This document shows, piece by piece, positions 44,336 through 56,951 of a stretch of 64,000 nucleotides of DNA. The notes under the pieces are model-generated. The model worked only from the letters and a program-made list of their open reading frames with translations, ran no database searches and was not told the origin of the DNA. Source of the DNA: Labyrinthula sp. Ha (Eukaryota; Sar; Bigyra; Labyrinthulida; Labyrinthulaceae); assembly GCA_015227615.1 (NCBI GenBank), contig JAALGZ010000004.1, forward strand, positions 62,001 to 126,000, written 5' to 3'. Position numbers and translations under genes: made by a program. Each line of letters begins with the position of its first letter. The stretch's first letter is position 1.

Positions 44336-47300
44336 TTAAGAATCATTTCAACGGAAACATATCGTTTTTGATTCCAGAAAGTTGTTGGAATGACAGTTAA
44401 AAAAATATTAGTTGAACTGGTAATGCCATGTTGATGTATACAACGTTCAGTCTTGGCGATACTATTAAATATCGTGATAGGGAAAAAAAGCAGTCTTCCT
44501 TTTTCTCTATTCTTCAAGAGTGATACAAAGGATTTTACAATCACTTTGAGTGACTTTTGAAAAAATTGTAGCGGTGAAATAGAATTTTTGTTAATATAAC
44601 TTATCAAACTTTGAAATATATGAAGAGATTTGAGCCTTGATGTATCCTAGTTTTTCCCATTCCCTTGAGATTACCTACTATTTCATCATCCTGGTAGTAT
44701 TAGTTTTCTATTTCCTTGTAGTAGAGCTTATATCCCTGTTATTTGCTCATTTTAGTTTAACCATTTGATCCTGGTGGAATTTACATTGTGCTCGAACTAG
44801 AGTTGAGGCTAGCACTGTTGTTCTCTGTTATTTCAACTTTCAGTCGAATTATTATGTTCTGCAGAGCATATATTCAATCAAGATAATTTCAAGTACATAT
44901 TACATTTATTCCATATATTCACGGATAACCCCCTTAAAAAGTTGCCCATTAGAGTGAAGGCTCGAGAAGATTAATTCATAGAATAAATAATTGTTCAGCT
45001 ATAAAGTCAAATACTGTTTGACAAGTATTAACAAGCAAAAACTTAAATACGATTCAAGAAACATAGGCTATCAAGTGAAGATACCATGAATATAAATTCA
45101 ACTAATTTTTCCCGAATTTCAAACTCATTATCAAAAGCCACAGATCCAATGATTAGGCGTACCTAATACTACGACTGTCGAGATATATTTATACTTACCA
45201 TATACTGCTACACTCCAATAAGAACATTCTTCCAAAAAATCTATCGAAAATTTATCATAATATTAATACTAATGGCTACTGCTAACATATTTTCTTCTAA
45301 ATACCTCGCCCAGTTCCTCTATAAAACCACAATGTAACAGTATTGAAGCTTGTTGCACCGGAACTTTATTCCTTTTGAGTTTTTATGCGATGCTACTACC
45401 AATTATTTGAGTTTTACTGTTTCAGTTTTTCTCAGAGCTTGTAGATGACTTTATTTATTTCTAGTGTATACAACTATTTCTGTTTTCAAATATATTCTGT
45501 TTTTAATTATTAAATCTTATCAAACATAAAAAAGACTTCTTTTACCAGACCTTCAGAGTTTTGTGACAACCCGATCTCAGTTCTTATGTCTCTATTGTTG
45601 GAGCACCACCTCCTGTTTTTATTACTATTTGTAATTTTCATCTCGTTTTCTTTCTTCATGCAGGGAAGATCATTACAAATGAAATGATCTCTTATCAACA
45701 GAGACAACTACAAATTTTACTTGGTCTTAGTTGTACTCCCTAGTGCTCTTAAGTACCGAGGATATTTACCAGCTAAGTCTCATGATAAAACTAAGATTTG
45801 TTGTAAAATCTTCAGTTTCCCACTCTTGGATAATTCACAAGGGTTCTCAATCTTTCCTACTTAAGTGGAACATAACAAAAATGGTATGAAAGCAAACAAA
45901 AACTTTCACATGCAAAGCAAAATATAAACAAATGATTCATAAAAGCCATTTGATACTTTTTTCGGGAATTATTTGGGCAGCACTTGCAAATTTGTTCGTC
46001 TGATACATTGTGTAGCTGTTAAATCAGTTTATTTCAAAACTCTTTTTCTATTGGGAAGAATAACACTAGAGTTATTTTTAGTTTATAAAAAGTACAGAGA
46101 ATTACATATATAGATAAAATATTTCAGGAGTAATAATTTTTGCTGCTGGTTTTATTTTATACCTAGGGCAATTAATCATGGGATTTCGGTTACAAATAAA
46201 TGAGAACTCTAATGAAGCTGGCATAATGTTCTTAAAAGGGAGAACCAAAATTCAATAGGTAATAGAATGATGAAATGCTGGTGCGGTTCCTTAAATTTTT
46301 GAAATTTATATTTCCCATTTAGTTATTATCTTGGCTGATTAAAGATATGACTGGTGTATATGTTGTATTCATGTTTATTTGAAGTTATAGTTTCATTCAA
46401 TTCTATTCGTTTCTCTTAAGTATCAAGGTAATACAAACCCAGAACAATGCACCTCACAGGACGAGAACAAAATAGTTTCCCTGATTGAACTTACTAGCGG
46501 AAATGCATGAATATCAGCAACAATACAGGTAATTGCATAAGTTCGATGAAGTTACCGGTAATTACCGATATGTGAGATAAGTCCTTTTAGCAGAAGTTAA
46601 CATATAAATGGAACATCTCAGTGCAGTGTTCATTTCTTTTGCTAAATTAAATAGGAAAGAAATCTTAAAACCAAAGAAAACGGGATATTCTTAGCAAGTT
46701 AAGTAATTTGAGCTACACCTTTGAATCATCAACGAATATTGCGATTGTTAGGATTACCGTCTGAGGCTTCATGAGCAAAAAAGATGGGTTTTGAGCTGAA
46801 GCTGTGTTAATTTCTTCATATAAAGCAAATACGAACGTAACTGACCCTATTTAACAACCTATAACCCTCCATTAAATAACAAGCTAAGTAGTTTAACCTG
46901 CAGCTTCACCCATACGTTAATAAATACTCGTTCATGGTAATCTTAGCATATAGCTATAATTTCTTACTGTTACCAATATACCCAACTTGGCAAGAAAGTT
47001 TGGATTGTTAGAGGTACTTGCTTGTTGTTGTTATTTGAGCGTATATAATGTTTTTTCTAACTTGTACATATCAGATTTAACTTAATTTGGGTAATTGGTG
47101 CCCTATAATTTTTATTAATAGCATTTTAGATTGAGATAGGAGAAATCACTTTCATGCTGATAATAACCGAAAACCAGATGCAGTAAATTTTTAAATTCGC
47201 ATATACTATCTTCTATGAGTAATGATATCGACAATACCATTGTAAATAAAAATTATACCTTAAATTAAGGTTTGTTCGGGAGGGTGCAAGTAGATTATGA

Positions 47301-47956
47301 CAGGTTTTTTTTCTGCAAAAAACCAAACTATGCCTTGAAACTGTTAATTTTATTACATTTATAGAGTACTTTATAGGTATTTTTCTCATTCTACTATATT
47401 GTTAGGCTTTTGTAAAGTTTTACACGAATGTGAATCTTCTCTTCAAAATTCTACTTAAAATTCTTCAGGAAAAAGGCGACACTAACTCTTTTTACATATA
47501 GTTTATTGCTAAATACTGTCTACTTAAAGGTTAGCCATACTATCCTACTGACTCCTTAGCTAGAGCTAATTCACAGCGGTATTCACTATCTCCATTAAGT
47601 TACCATTTTATATTATTCTCTTCCATACTTTTTCGTTAACGTTATCTTCCGTTAATCCTTGTATCTCATCTTTTATTTGTATCATTTTCCTCATTCCACG
47701 TCATTACTTTATCTATTAAATAAATAAAACCATAAATAAAATAGTCAATATTCCAAGAAAGAAAACACTAATACGAGTACTGCTGTCCATTCCCCTATAC
47801 ATAGGTTACGTTTATATTCAATTATTGGTTTAATGATTGAATATAATTTTATCAATATATGAATTAAATTTATATCACATTATTTGAAAGAATATAAGAA
47901 GAAAATCAAGGAAGAAAAATAAAAAATTATCATGAAAGTTTTTAGAATTCATTTAT
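44336..47956. other. Gene-free stretch between dynein and the accessory island
   Basis: A 91-codon frame at 44332-44607 (-) abuts the dynein ATG, but its TGA overlaps that ATG and its sequence is not recognisable, so I treat it as noise. The rest holds only short frames. AT-richness increases visibly from about 47.2 kb. Confidence 0.45.
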
Positions 47957-48831
47957 GTGGCAAAACAAAACAAAATAAAAAATCTTAATAAAAATACGAA
48001 TATTGACAAGAAGAAAAATTATTGTGTATTCCTTTTCCTTCAACAATCTTCCATCGCACTCAGATTCTTTCCCAAAGAGATAACGTTTCACAAACTTGGA
48101 AGTTTTGTTTTTCTAGATTACCAAATCAAATATAATTCCAATTCTCCTTTGAGAAAAATTTTTGAGAATAAAATAAAGGTTAAAACCATAGTAAAAGCAG
48201 TCAAGCAAGGAAAGATATCTATAATAGTATTTTTCGTAATTGCAAAGTTGATTTTACTTACTATGTTAAAAAAGCATTTGATAAGTTCAAGAAAACTATA
48301 GTTATAGAAAAACTGTTTAGCAAATAAATCCAATAAATATGAGAGTGCGTTTGTTTCTTACGGAAATGAATATGATTTTTTTTCTAGAAACTTCAGAAAT
48401 ATAAATAATGAGTTTAATGTTATGAATGCTTGTTAAAAAGATATTTTTCTAAAAAACTTTGATTATAGAAGTATACGATGTAATATAAAAATTCTCCCAG
48501 AAGGATATTATTTGTTTAGAAAATCTCTTCTTAATTTATATTCCTATAAAAAGCTAGATATATATATTAATCTTCCTCAGAAAAGTAATTAGAAAAGTCA
48601 AGAATTATGTTCAATTATCTTGAATAAAATTTCTAAGAGTTTTGAAAGTAAGAATTTTACAGTTTTTCAATTTATGCTTTGAAGACTTCAGCTGAATGTT
48701 ATTTATTAGGTAAACTAGTCTGTAAATCAGGAAATAATTCTACAGACAAAGTAATATATTATGATTACTTTAATGTCAAACAGATTTTATACAAACAGTT
48801 TTTATCCTTAATTAAGTTATCACCTAATTAA
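47957..48831 (+). pseudogene. Degraded copy of orphan family A
   Basis: Conceptual translation of pieces of this stretch aligns, in order, with the intact family-A protein at 10091-11083. NIDKKKNYCVFLFL matches KLDKKEKCSVFLLF, a VKAVKQGKISIIVFF segment lies where the intact protein has VDSLKQVAIVTKIVF, and PEGYYLFRKSLLNLYSYKK matches PKGFSLFRKSLFSLRACKE. Near the end, ELCSIILNKISK matches KICSLILNMVSL. Several stop codons and frame changes interrupt it, so it cannot make the full protein. Divergence is substantial, suggesting an old duplication. Function is unknown. Confidence 0.75.
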
Positions 48832-48840
48832 ACTAAAAAA

Positions 48841-49440
48841 TACAAAGATAAGTTTTTCCATGATTTAATGTTGATATCTATCTGAAAATAAAAATACTTG
48901 GATTTGTACTACAAAGTCTTTTCTTGATCCAGAGTCTTAAGAGTAGAAATTAGGAAGAAATTTTCTGACAGAAAGGGTTATTCTTTTGGGCGCTAATAAA
49001 TAAAAAGTAAAAAATACTTCTGAAGTTCTGTTTTTTATGATGTAAATCTGTAAATTTACTTCGCATTCAAGATACAGTATTTTTTCTTACCTTTTAAATC
49101 AAGATGTCTTAATATTCATCGGTTTCTTGCATCTAGTTTGATGAATGAAAATGGAGATTCCGAAGATTGACTCTTAGTATTGGATTATAATCTTCAGTGT
49201 TTTGTTGAAACATTTCAAGCCTTAAAGATTCTTGCAAAACATGTAGCAATTTTTTTACCCCAGAATGTAAATCTCTAATTTACTTTTTTAAACTGCTTCA
49301 AAAGGTGGAATAAAATTAGAAAACTTTCTTAATGTATATACTTGAGTTCTTTAGCAAATTATCCTCCTTAAGAAGATATTTTAGCTGTCTAAAAACTTAT
49401 TATGTTTTTTACCGAAAATGAAATTTAACATCTTAACTTT
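48841..49440 (+). pseudogene. Possible further remnant of family A (very weak)
   Basis: A stretch around 49190-49260 translates to CFVETFQALKILAKHVAIF, faintly like family-A VNLFKTIKIMVDSLKQVAIV. Nothing on either side aligns convincingly and stops are frequent. I list it only because it sits directly behind a definite family-A remnant. Confidence 0.15.
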
Positions 49441-49502
49441 AATGAATAAAGTTTTTCTGTTTTGAGTTTAATAATATAAGAAACAGGATGGAAAAGTTTT
49501 AT

Positions 49503-50219
49503 TTAAACATTTATTTCGTTTACAAGTATGGATTGTGTCCATATTTCTATATTTTCAATAGATTCGTCGTTTGAATCACTAGAAAAATTATATCTGAAAA
49601 AGTCAGAAAAATCTCTATTTCTTCTTCTAATATACACATCTACTTTCTCACTTATAGAAATTATTGAAAGTCCTAAAATTGATAAAACTAACCAAAAAAT
49701 AGAGAGATAAAAAAATACTCCTAATTCAAATATAGAAAACTTGCTTAAAGCTAAGAAAATCACAAAGAAAACTGCACTTGCCCAAAATAGCTTTGATGTT
49801 CCTGAAGATATAATTAATTTATTCTTCTTGACCAAAATACAAGAGTTTACGTTTCTTTTATTTTTTTTCAGTCGATATTCTTCAGTTTCTCTTTGACGAA
49901 TTTGATCCCCAATTATTTCACTTCGTAGAAAAACTAACTTCTTTTTCTCTTCGTTAACTTTCTTTAATTCATACTTTACTATGATAAACTGAGATGGTAA
50001 TCTTATTCTATTTCTTATTGTATGTTTACTTTCATAAACAACACCAACTTTTCCTACTTGACCTTGAACTCTTGTAATCTCTCTACTTGGACTTCTTAGA
50101 AATATAATTAGTCTATCAGTATCTAATAAACCACTCCAAGCTGATTCTATATCTAATGGTATTTCATACTTGTTTCTCTTTGGAAGCAATAAATTTACTG
50201 TATGAATACACTCATCCAT
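49503..50219 (-). CDS. Family B protein with two membrane spans (intact member)
   Basis: A 238-residue protein from an ATG at 50219, of no family I recognise. Residues 1-140 form a soluble, mixed-charge region containing EIPLDIESAWSGLLDTDRLI, a GKVGVVY motif and IIVKYEL. Two hydrophobic segments follow at about 144-159 and 165-190. A basic stretch (YIRRRNRDF) and an acidic/polar tail come last. It has no signal peptide, so it looks like a tail-hairpin membrane protein. A start-less relative lies at 51670-52254 and a degraded one at about 51020-51310, on the same strand and in the same orientation. The shared segments W-x5-TD, GKVG-VVY/TVY and V-Q/K-YEL suggest selection on protein sequence. 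Function is unknown. The base composition is more AT-rich than in the housekeeping genes. Confidence 0.75.
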   Translation of the reverse strand: MDECIHTVNLLLPKRNKYEIPLDIESAWSGLLDTDRLIIFLRSPSREITRVQGQVGKVGVVYESKHTIRNRIRLPSQFIIVKYELKKVNEEKKKLVFLRSEIIGDQIRQRETEEYRLKKNKRNVNSCILVKKNKLIISSGTSKLFWASAVFFVIFLALSKFSIFELGVFFYLSIFWLVLSILGLSIISISEKVDVYIRRRNRDFSDFFRYNFSSDSNDESIENIEIWTQSILVNEINV

Positions 50220-51019
50220 ATTTTTATTTTGGTTTTGTTTTCTTTTAACTTTAGTTTAGTCATATTTTTTGCGCCCTAGTTTCCAAATAACTGTTAACTC
50301 AATTTTATTTTTTTTTTATAAAATGTTTACCACTTTTTCATCGAGTTAATAATAAGTTAACTTGTGTCTTTTTCAGTCTTAAATTGACACTTTTGAAGAA
50401 TTGCGTAATAAAAAAATGAGAGAAAAACCAAAGTTGAATATTAAAATATACAGCTTTTCAAATATACAAACTAAATCAAAATGACTCAATGCTTCTTATT
50501 GATCAAACATTCAAAGTTTCTATGGATAAATAGGACATACTTATTAGAGAAAGAATTGACAGAAGGTTGTAAAGTTTTCGTGAATAATTAAAAGCATTAT
50601 ATGAAGAGTAGGTGTTTCATTAAATCACCCTCATGAATTCTTTAATAAATTCTTGTGTGTACTTGATTGAAGTTAAAATGATTTGTATTTTAGTTAGTTT
50701 CATTTTCTTTCTATTCAATACATTGTTTTTTCTAGAAGAAAATAACAAATCCAAGTAAAGACAAGGAAGTACAGACAAGGAAGAAAAGACAAGAACTCAA
50801 TAAAACTATAAATTTTCTCACCAACTAGGAAATATTTTCATATAAAATTAAATTCTTTGCATTAAGCAAAATACTTTTAAGAAATACATGAATACTATTT
50901 TCTTGAGAAAAAGCTTAATTAACTCTCCCAAGCTCACACATTTCTTGTTTGATTTCTAAGACTTTGTAAGTTCTAATTTAACTTAAACTTATTTTTCTAT
51001 TACGATATTCAGAACATCT
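50220..51019. other. AT-rich spacer within family B cluster
   Basis: Very AT-rich sequence with long A and T runs and no frame I can relate to families A or B. It may contain the eroded 3' part of the degraded copy that ends near 51020. Confidence 0.4.
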
Positions 51020-51310
51020 ATAATTAAGTTTCTTTTTATATTAGAGTAAAAAATTAACTCGTATTGAACTCTAAACAAATGGAAAACAAGTTTTAATGTT
51101 CATTAGTTAGAATAGAATTCCAAGAAGGAAACCAACTGAAGAAAATTTCTTTAATCAGTATACTCAACAAATTCTTATCATAAGAAATATCACCAGCTCA
51201 TCATATTCAGTTAAATATCTCCATCCAAAGTCAGCAATTAAGTTGATCTCATATCTAGATACTATTGAAGTTAGAGTTTTATGACTTGGTATGTTTATTA
51301 TTCTTCCTTG
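51020..51310 (-). pseudogene. Degraded copy of family B
   Basis: On the minus strand, the 5' part translates to RYEINLIADFGWRYLTEYDELVIFL. This aligns with KYEIPLDIESAWSGLLDTDRLIIFL of the intact copy. About 115 nt further on, the expected distance, comes FRVQYELIFYSN, which aligns with NFFVQYELIELF of the copy at 51670. The region between them no longer reads through, and I cannot follow the membrane spans. It is a clear but eroded third member of the cluster. Confidence 0.6.
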
Positions 51311-51529
51311 TTTTGCTATTTTTTTGTATTTAGTTTTTGCCTTTAATATATTATGAAGACTTCTAAAAAGTTTTATTTCAAAACTATTTCAATAAGACTC
51401 TTATTAATTTTCTTTAAGACAAGATTATACAAGAATATAATAAAACTATTCTCCGGTTATTTCTTAAATAAACATAACTAAACGAATTCCTCTAGATTAA
51501 GATCTCCACAATTGTTAATTTAAAAGTAT

Positions 51530-51544
51530 ACTACTACTACTACT
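51530..51544 (+). repeat. (TAC)5 microsatellite
   Basis: Five tandem TAC units lie in AT-rich DNA about 125 bp downstream of the family-B frame that ends at 51670. Confidence 0.7.
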
Positions 51545-51669
51545 AAAAAAAGAGCAAAAGGAAATATATTACTTAGATATATATTAACTTATACATAATA
51601 AGCTTGAACAGCAATATTTGATGTTGAAGAAATATCTTGTTCACTCTCATAAGTTTCAACTGGTATATT

Positions 51670-52254
51670 TCAATACATTAACTCTTTCAAATCAATTTTT
51701 CTACGTTTGTTTAAACTATTATTATATCTTTTCAAATCCAGAATAATTATTGCCATAACAATAAAGATTAAACAGAGTAAGACTAGAGGTATCGATGAAG
51801 TATTCATTCCCAGTGAACCAAGAACACAGATGACAACAAACAATATAATAGACCCATACAGCATCCTAATTGAATAATTATATGCCAAAGGATGATTTGT
51901 TTTTTTTATTTTACACTTTCCATCTCCCTTTTTCTTTATTTGAAACTCCTCCACTTCTTCTAAGAGAAGAATCAACCCTAAGAGCTCTTTTCGTCTAAAG
52001 GATAATTTTTTCGCTTCCGGAAAAAGTTCTATGAGTTCATATTGCACAAAGAAATTTTTTGAATATGGCTGTAGATTAACTCTATTTTCGGGCTGATCAT
52101 GATAAACAGTCCCTACTTTACCATTATTCCCTTGTCTGTGTACATTAGCAGATGTTCCATAGAGTAGAGTTACAAACCAATCAGTATTTTTCACCTTTCC
52201 CCAGGCTATTTCAGCATCAACCAAAAGTTCTCCGGTCTTTACCTTTGAAAACAA
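51670..52254 (-). CDS. Family B protein lacking a visible start codon
   Basis: An open frame of about 194 codons, paralogous to the protein at 49503-50219. LLVDAEIAWGKVKNTDW matches IPLDIESAWSGLLDTDR, NNGKVGTVYHDQ matches QVGKVGVVYESK, and FFVQYELIELFPEAKKLSF matches IIVKYELKKVNEEKKKLVF. Two hydrophobic spans follow (MLYGSIILFVVICVLGSLG, then IPLVLLCLIFIVMAIIIL), with a short basic C-terminus. The frame begins after an in-frame TAA and its first plausible codon is TTG. I find no ATG on this strand between 52254 and the element at 52389-52400. Either a mini-intron joins a more distant first exon, or this copy has lost its start and is a young pseudogene. Its coding part is otherwise uninterrupted. 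Confidence 0.6.
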   Translation of the reverse strand: MFSKVKTGELLVDAEIAWGKVKNTDWFVTLLYGTSANVHRQGNNGKVGTVYHDQPENRVNLQPYSKNFFVQYELIELFPEAKKLSFRRKELLGLILLLEEVEEFQIKKKGDGKCKIKKTNHPLAYNYSIRMLYGSIILFVVICVLGSLGMNTSSIPLVLLCLIFIVMAIIILDLKRYNNSLNKRRKIDLKELMY

Positions 52255-52388
52255 AAAAGATCTAAATATAATATTTTACAAATTTTTTTGAGAACTACTA
52301 TTGTTTATTTTTATTATTATTTTATATGTTGCCGTATTTTATAGGTTCGCAAATTTGGGTAAAAGAAAATCAAGTATGCGACCAAAAT

Positions 52389-52400
52389 TTTTGGGCAATT
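52389..52400 (+). promoter_or_regulatory. TTTTGGGMAATT element upstream of family B copy
   Basis: TTTTGGGCAATT lies about 135 bp upstream of the family-B frame that ends at 52254, on the opposite strand. It suggests that this copy still has, or once had, a normal promoter. Confidence 0.4.
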
Positions 52401-55400
52401 GTACTTAAAAAGGGACGGAAATCTATGTTCATAAAAATATTTTTAGATAATTAAAGTAGAACTTATACTTCTTGCTACAACTTCTTCCTTAGTTTTATTT
52501 TCTAGGTTTGTCTTTTACTTTTCCGTAAGAAACGAAACATAGTTGATGTTTTTCATGATATAACATCACGCTGATCAGCAAAAATAGGATGTATTAGGTA
52601 TGAATCTATAGCCTTAGAATGAAGAAAAATAAATTTAAATTTAATTTTACCGAGTAAATAGCCATTATATATTGACTAATACTAATTTTTATAATATTAT
52701 TCAAGTCGAAATAAGATAGGGTCAAGCCCCAAAAAAAACAAGAAAATGTAGTTATATTTCCTCTTTGGAATAAAGAATGTAGAATATATATATATATAGA
52801 TAGAAAATAGGAAAAAAACTAAATTAACTAAAAATATGTTTTTCTATTAATCAGGTTTTTTTCAGAATGGAAAACTATATTATGAAGCTGAAAACTAAGT
52901 TTCCTTATTCTGAAATCCCGTTATGTATTCTCTTCGACATATCCTATCATAGAAACAGCTATGGAAGGAGCATTAAATTGCAAGTGAAATTATTATTTGA
53001 AATTTCTCTTTTATTTTTCTTTCATCGACAAAAAGTGGTATTTTCTTAATAACTGCTTGCCATAGGAATATTTTTCACTGCTTTGGAACTTAGGAAAAGA
53101 TTTTGAATCCTTCCAAAGCAGTTGTATCATATATACAAAATTGAAAAAAAATATTCTAAACCAAAAAAAAATGTTAGCAAAAATTCTCTTTGGAAAAAAA
53201 TAATTTTGACCTAGCATAAAGTAATGTTTATTTCTTTGTGCCAGTATAAACTTAAAATAAATTTTCTAAGAAGAAGATGAACTTACAGATGGAGATCATT
53301 TTCAGTAAGACTAAGATATAGACATTATTCTCGAAAACTATACGTTTGCGAAAATTGCACATACTAGTGATCAATTTACTTCCAGCAGAGATTTTTTTTG
53401 TTAAACAAAGAGGAGTCTTCATAAGAATTATAAAGCACAATCTTATGTATATATGATTCATTACGGAAGGTTTTTTTCTTGAACAATTTACAATTCTATT
53501 TCTTTGGTTCCCAAAAACTTGGAGTTAGAAATACTTTGTTAACAAAAAAAAACATTTTTTTGGAACATTTAAAATTAGTTTACTAGCTTGAGAAAAGTAA
53601 GTATTGATGTAAAAGAAAGTTTGACTGCAAAAGTCTTATGGTTCAAACGCTTTCTATACAAGACAAAAAATGAGTGAAACCTTCATGAAAGGTTCTCAAC
53701 AATAATTGCATCTGTTTTTAGTTCAATTTCAAAACAAAACCTTGCATTTAAAAATTTTAAACTGGTCTTTGTCATTAAAAACTTATATTAAAGACTTTAT
53801 TAAATTTAAATTGAACGCAAGGTATTTATTACATTTTTCCACGGCATCAGATCATTTTCTTGAACTTACCTCTCATAATATTCACCTTAATTAAATCCGT
53901 TAATAAAAAAGAGGGAACTGGAAGTTTTGGATATTAAAAGATTATTAGATTCGTATTCTTTTCTAATTCCTGGATCAAGGAAGAGTCCAACTGGATCGCT
54001 TATCTAAAGAGTTTCATAGGGCTTCTAGACATCTTAAGATGAAATGAATCATAATCAACTGCGTCTAAGTAAAGCATAGCATAATCTTTAAAAAATAAAA
54101 GATAATACTTCTTCATATTATATAAATTAGTTCAATGCAACTCTATTTAATTTAAAAAGTCGAGGTTTTACCCTGTGTATACTGAAAAAAAATAGTTGTA
54201 TAAATGAGTCAAGTACATTTTAACTTGTTTCAAAATAAGATTGAGAATGTTAGTTTGTCAGGTTACTAATGGTTAGTTGAGATATCCGGGTAGTAGACTT
54301 TCTGTTGACTTGTTTTTTAAGAACTGTTAGACTAATTGGATACGGAAATGTCATATTGAGATGAATTTGAATCCGGTTGAATGATGACGTGGTGCGGTTA
54401 AATGCAGTAGACATCTTTGCTAACAATACTGTGGTCGCCAAATAGACTATTCTTAGTGCTAAATCTTAGGCTAATGAGTGATTATATTAGTTGTTAAATA
54501 TTTTTTTCACAGCCAAAATCTAACAATCAATTTGAGAGTAAGTGATGTAGATACCAGAAATATCAAATGCTTGGCCTTAGAGCTTATTCCTTTAGGAAAT
54601 ATCTCCAGAAGATTATAATGGCTCTAGTTTCAGTTTTTCGCAATTCAAGACCGGTAATCCCTTGAAACTTTTATTGATAAAACATTAACAACCCGAGAGT
54701 TCCCTTAACACGAAGTACAGACTAATGTCTTTTTTTCTCTAACCGATATAACTGTCTCTTGATGTAAAATAGAAACTTTAACTTGGTCCTACTTTGTGCG
54801 ATATGTGAGGAATATTGATTATTCAATGAAATCAAAATTTTGTTTTTAGGGCATTTATTTATTACTATATGTCCTGTTAAGTAGGAAAATCTTTTAAAAA
54901 CAAATCTACAATTACTTGTTTTTTTTTGCCCTGTTCTCTCTAGGGTTTTAAGAGCAAATAGCATCACTTCAACATTATATTTCATTTCTTTGGCCACTCA
55001 CTGCAAGGTAATAACCCCAGTTATAAAGATAAAGGTTTCGCATCATTTACGATGATGGTACTCTGAAATGAAAAATTATAGTGATTAGAGTGGCAGTTTC
55101 TTGTTGTTCCTTCAATATTTCAAATCTTAGAATTACTTAATTTACTCTTGTATGAAGAATAGACATTCTAGAGTGTGTTTTATTGCAGTTTGTTAAATCT
55201 TGAGCCGAGAAGCGTGGAAATGAAACAAATCTACTATACTACACTGGAAGAGTGTTTGTACTAACTTAATTCATCTTTAATCTTTAGTTACGAGGTCATG
55301 ATTACTTTATTTTTTTTTATTTTTTAGAAGATGAAAGCAGCAACTTACCAGCCAAATATCGATATATCTTCAAGAAAATGTAAAAAAAATAAAATAGCTT

Positions 55401-56951
55401 TTCTTCAGGCTTTGCCAATTATTTTTATGTCATCTTAGAATGCCCAAGAAAATATATTATGTTCTTCAAAAGCTAGAAGGTGCACCATTGATTCAGGAGA
55501 GCACAACTTCGAAACTATGATTGCAGATTTTGCATATATGTTATTACTAAGACAGAACATGATATATGGTTAAAGGGAAGAGAGCCCTGTTTCCTACGCA
55601 AAATCTTTTATGCCACACCAATGATGTCACGTGGTTACCTGGCTGCATCTCCTCAGGCTGCAAAAATATCTACGCAAATGTTCCGCAAGTGATGTTAGCG
55701 CAATACAATGATCTTTTGAGAAAAAATGCTAGGATATGCAACCGCAAGATATAGTCAAAAAGATATGAGATTATTACTTTTGCATTTAGAGTGAGTAATA
55801 TAACCTAAGATACGTACCTACCTACCTGAAGAATTAATATTATCGGATCCAGGACTTGGAACAGTTTTCAAGAACATTTTTTATAATAATTTAGTGACTA
55901 CTCAAATCCTGTTTCTTTGAAAAATATAGATCTCAAGTGTGATTAAGAGATTTTTAGAAACTCTCTCTAAACCAAACTAATAGTATATCTCTCTTTCAGA
56001 CCGGCAGCTTTCATTATCAGGTTAGTTTGGTTGTTGTATGACATTGATGATAGACATTGGTTTGTACGTAAAGTATCCTTCGAGAAGTGTTAACTGAGAC
56101 CGGTCCTATACATTCTTGTTTAGCTCAGATTGTTTGACGGAATAGTTTCTTTTTTGTTTTCTAGGTCAGCATGATCTCAATATTGATGCAGATGTAGCGA
56201 GCAAAGTTCGCAGTATTTTGAGTTAGGAAAACATAGTGCTAAGGCAAACTATAATTGTTAAGAAAAAAATTCAAGATAAAATAAATGGCATCTAACAAAA
56301 TATGTACTGTGTTTTCCAAGTTTAATTTCGCTGGTAAGAGGAATCCATACTCCAGATAGTGTTTCTAGTATTAACCAACCCATTCTAAACGCTGATATAC
56401 CTCAAACGATCTAGGTTCGCACCTATTTTCAAATGCAACGCAGAGCTCTTCTTTCAGGAATACCAAGTTTGTCCTTTAACTGGATGAACATTTGTCCAGC
56501 TGACAATTAAACTGTGCCCTGCACGGGATCAACCTTTATGTTTTCAAGCCTCCTATGCAATTATATATATTGAGGCCTTAAGTGCATGAACCTGAGACAC
56601 AATGGCACTTTAATTTTGAAAATTGCTCTCCCCAACTATATTCGATTTACAATAGAATTACATAATCTCTCCCTGTGAGTTTGGAAGGTTTTCCTTGGAA
56701 TCTAGTTGTCTGACTGCTCTTAGATACTTAAACACGTGTTCGGAACTTTCTTCTTATTCTTGTAAATTTAAGGGAAAGAAAAAGTAGAACATGATGATAC
56801 TTCCAGCCCTCTGTAATAAAGGGACTAGCTAATATGTGTTTCAACATGCCTTTTATTCTATGCAAGTATCTGATGTTTGTGAATACTCCTAGTATCGAAC
56901 CAACTTCGCATCCAGATGCAAAACAATGAATGAAGAGCTTGCAGTTGGTAA
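52401..56951. other. AT-rich gene-free stretch
   Basis: Only short frames occur here. One at 54722-54997 (-) starts with GTG and resembles nothing known. The first kilobase or so continues the low-GC composition of the family A/B island. I recognise no repeat family, RNA gene or domain. Confidence 0.45.

Noticed and set aside
44332-44607. 91-codon frame directly upstream of the dynein ATG
   Set aside because: Its stop overlaps the dynein start, its sequence resembles no dynein tail, and no splice pair joins it sensibly.
53706-53894. AT-rich frame near the accessory island considered as another family A remnant
   Set aside because: No block aligns with the conserved family segments.
54722-54997. 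91-codon minus-strand frame, with an internal ATG giving about 87 residues
   Set aside because: Basic but unrecognised sequence, and no relation to families A or B. Kept out for lack of support.
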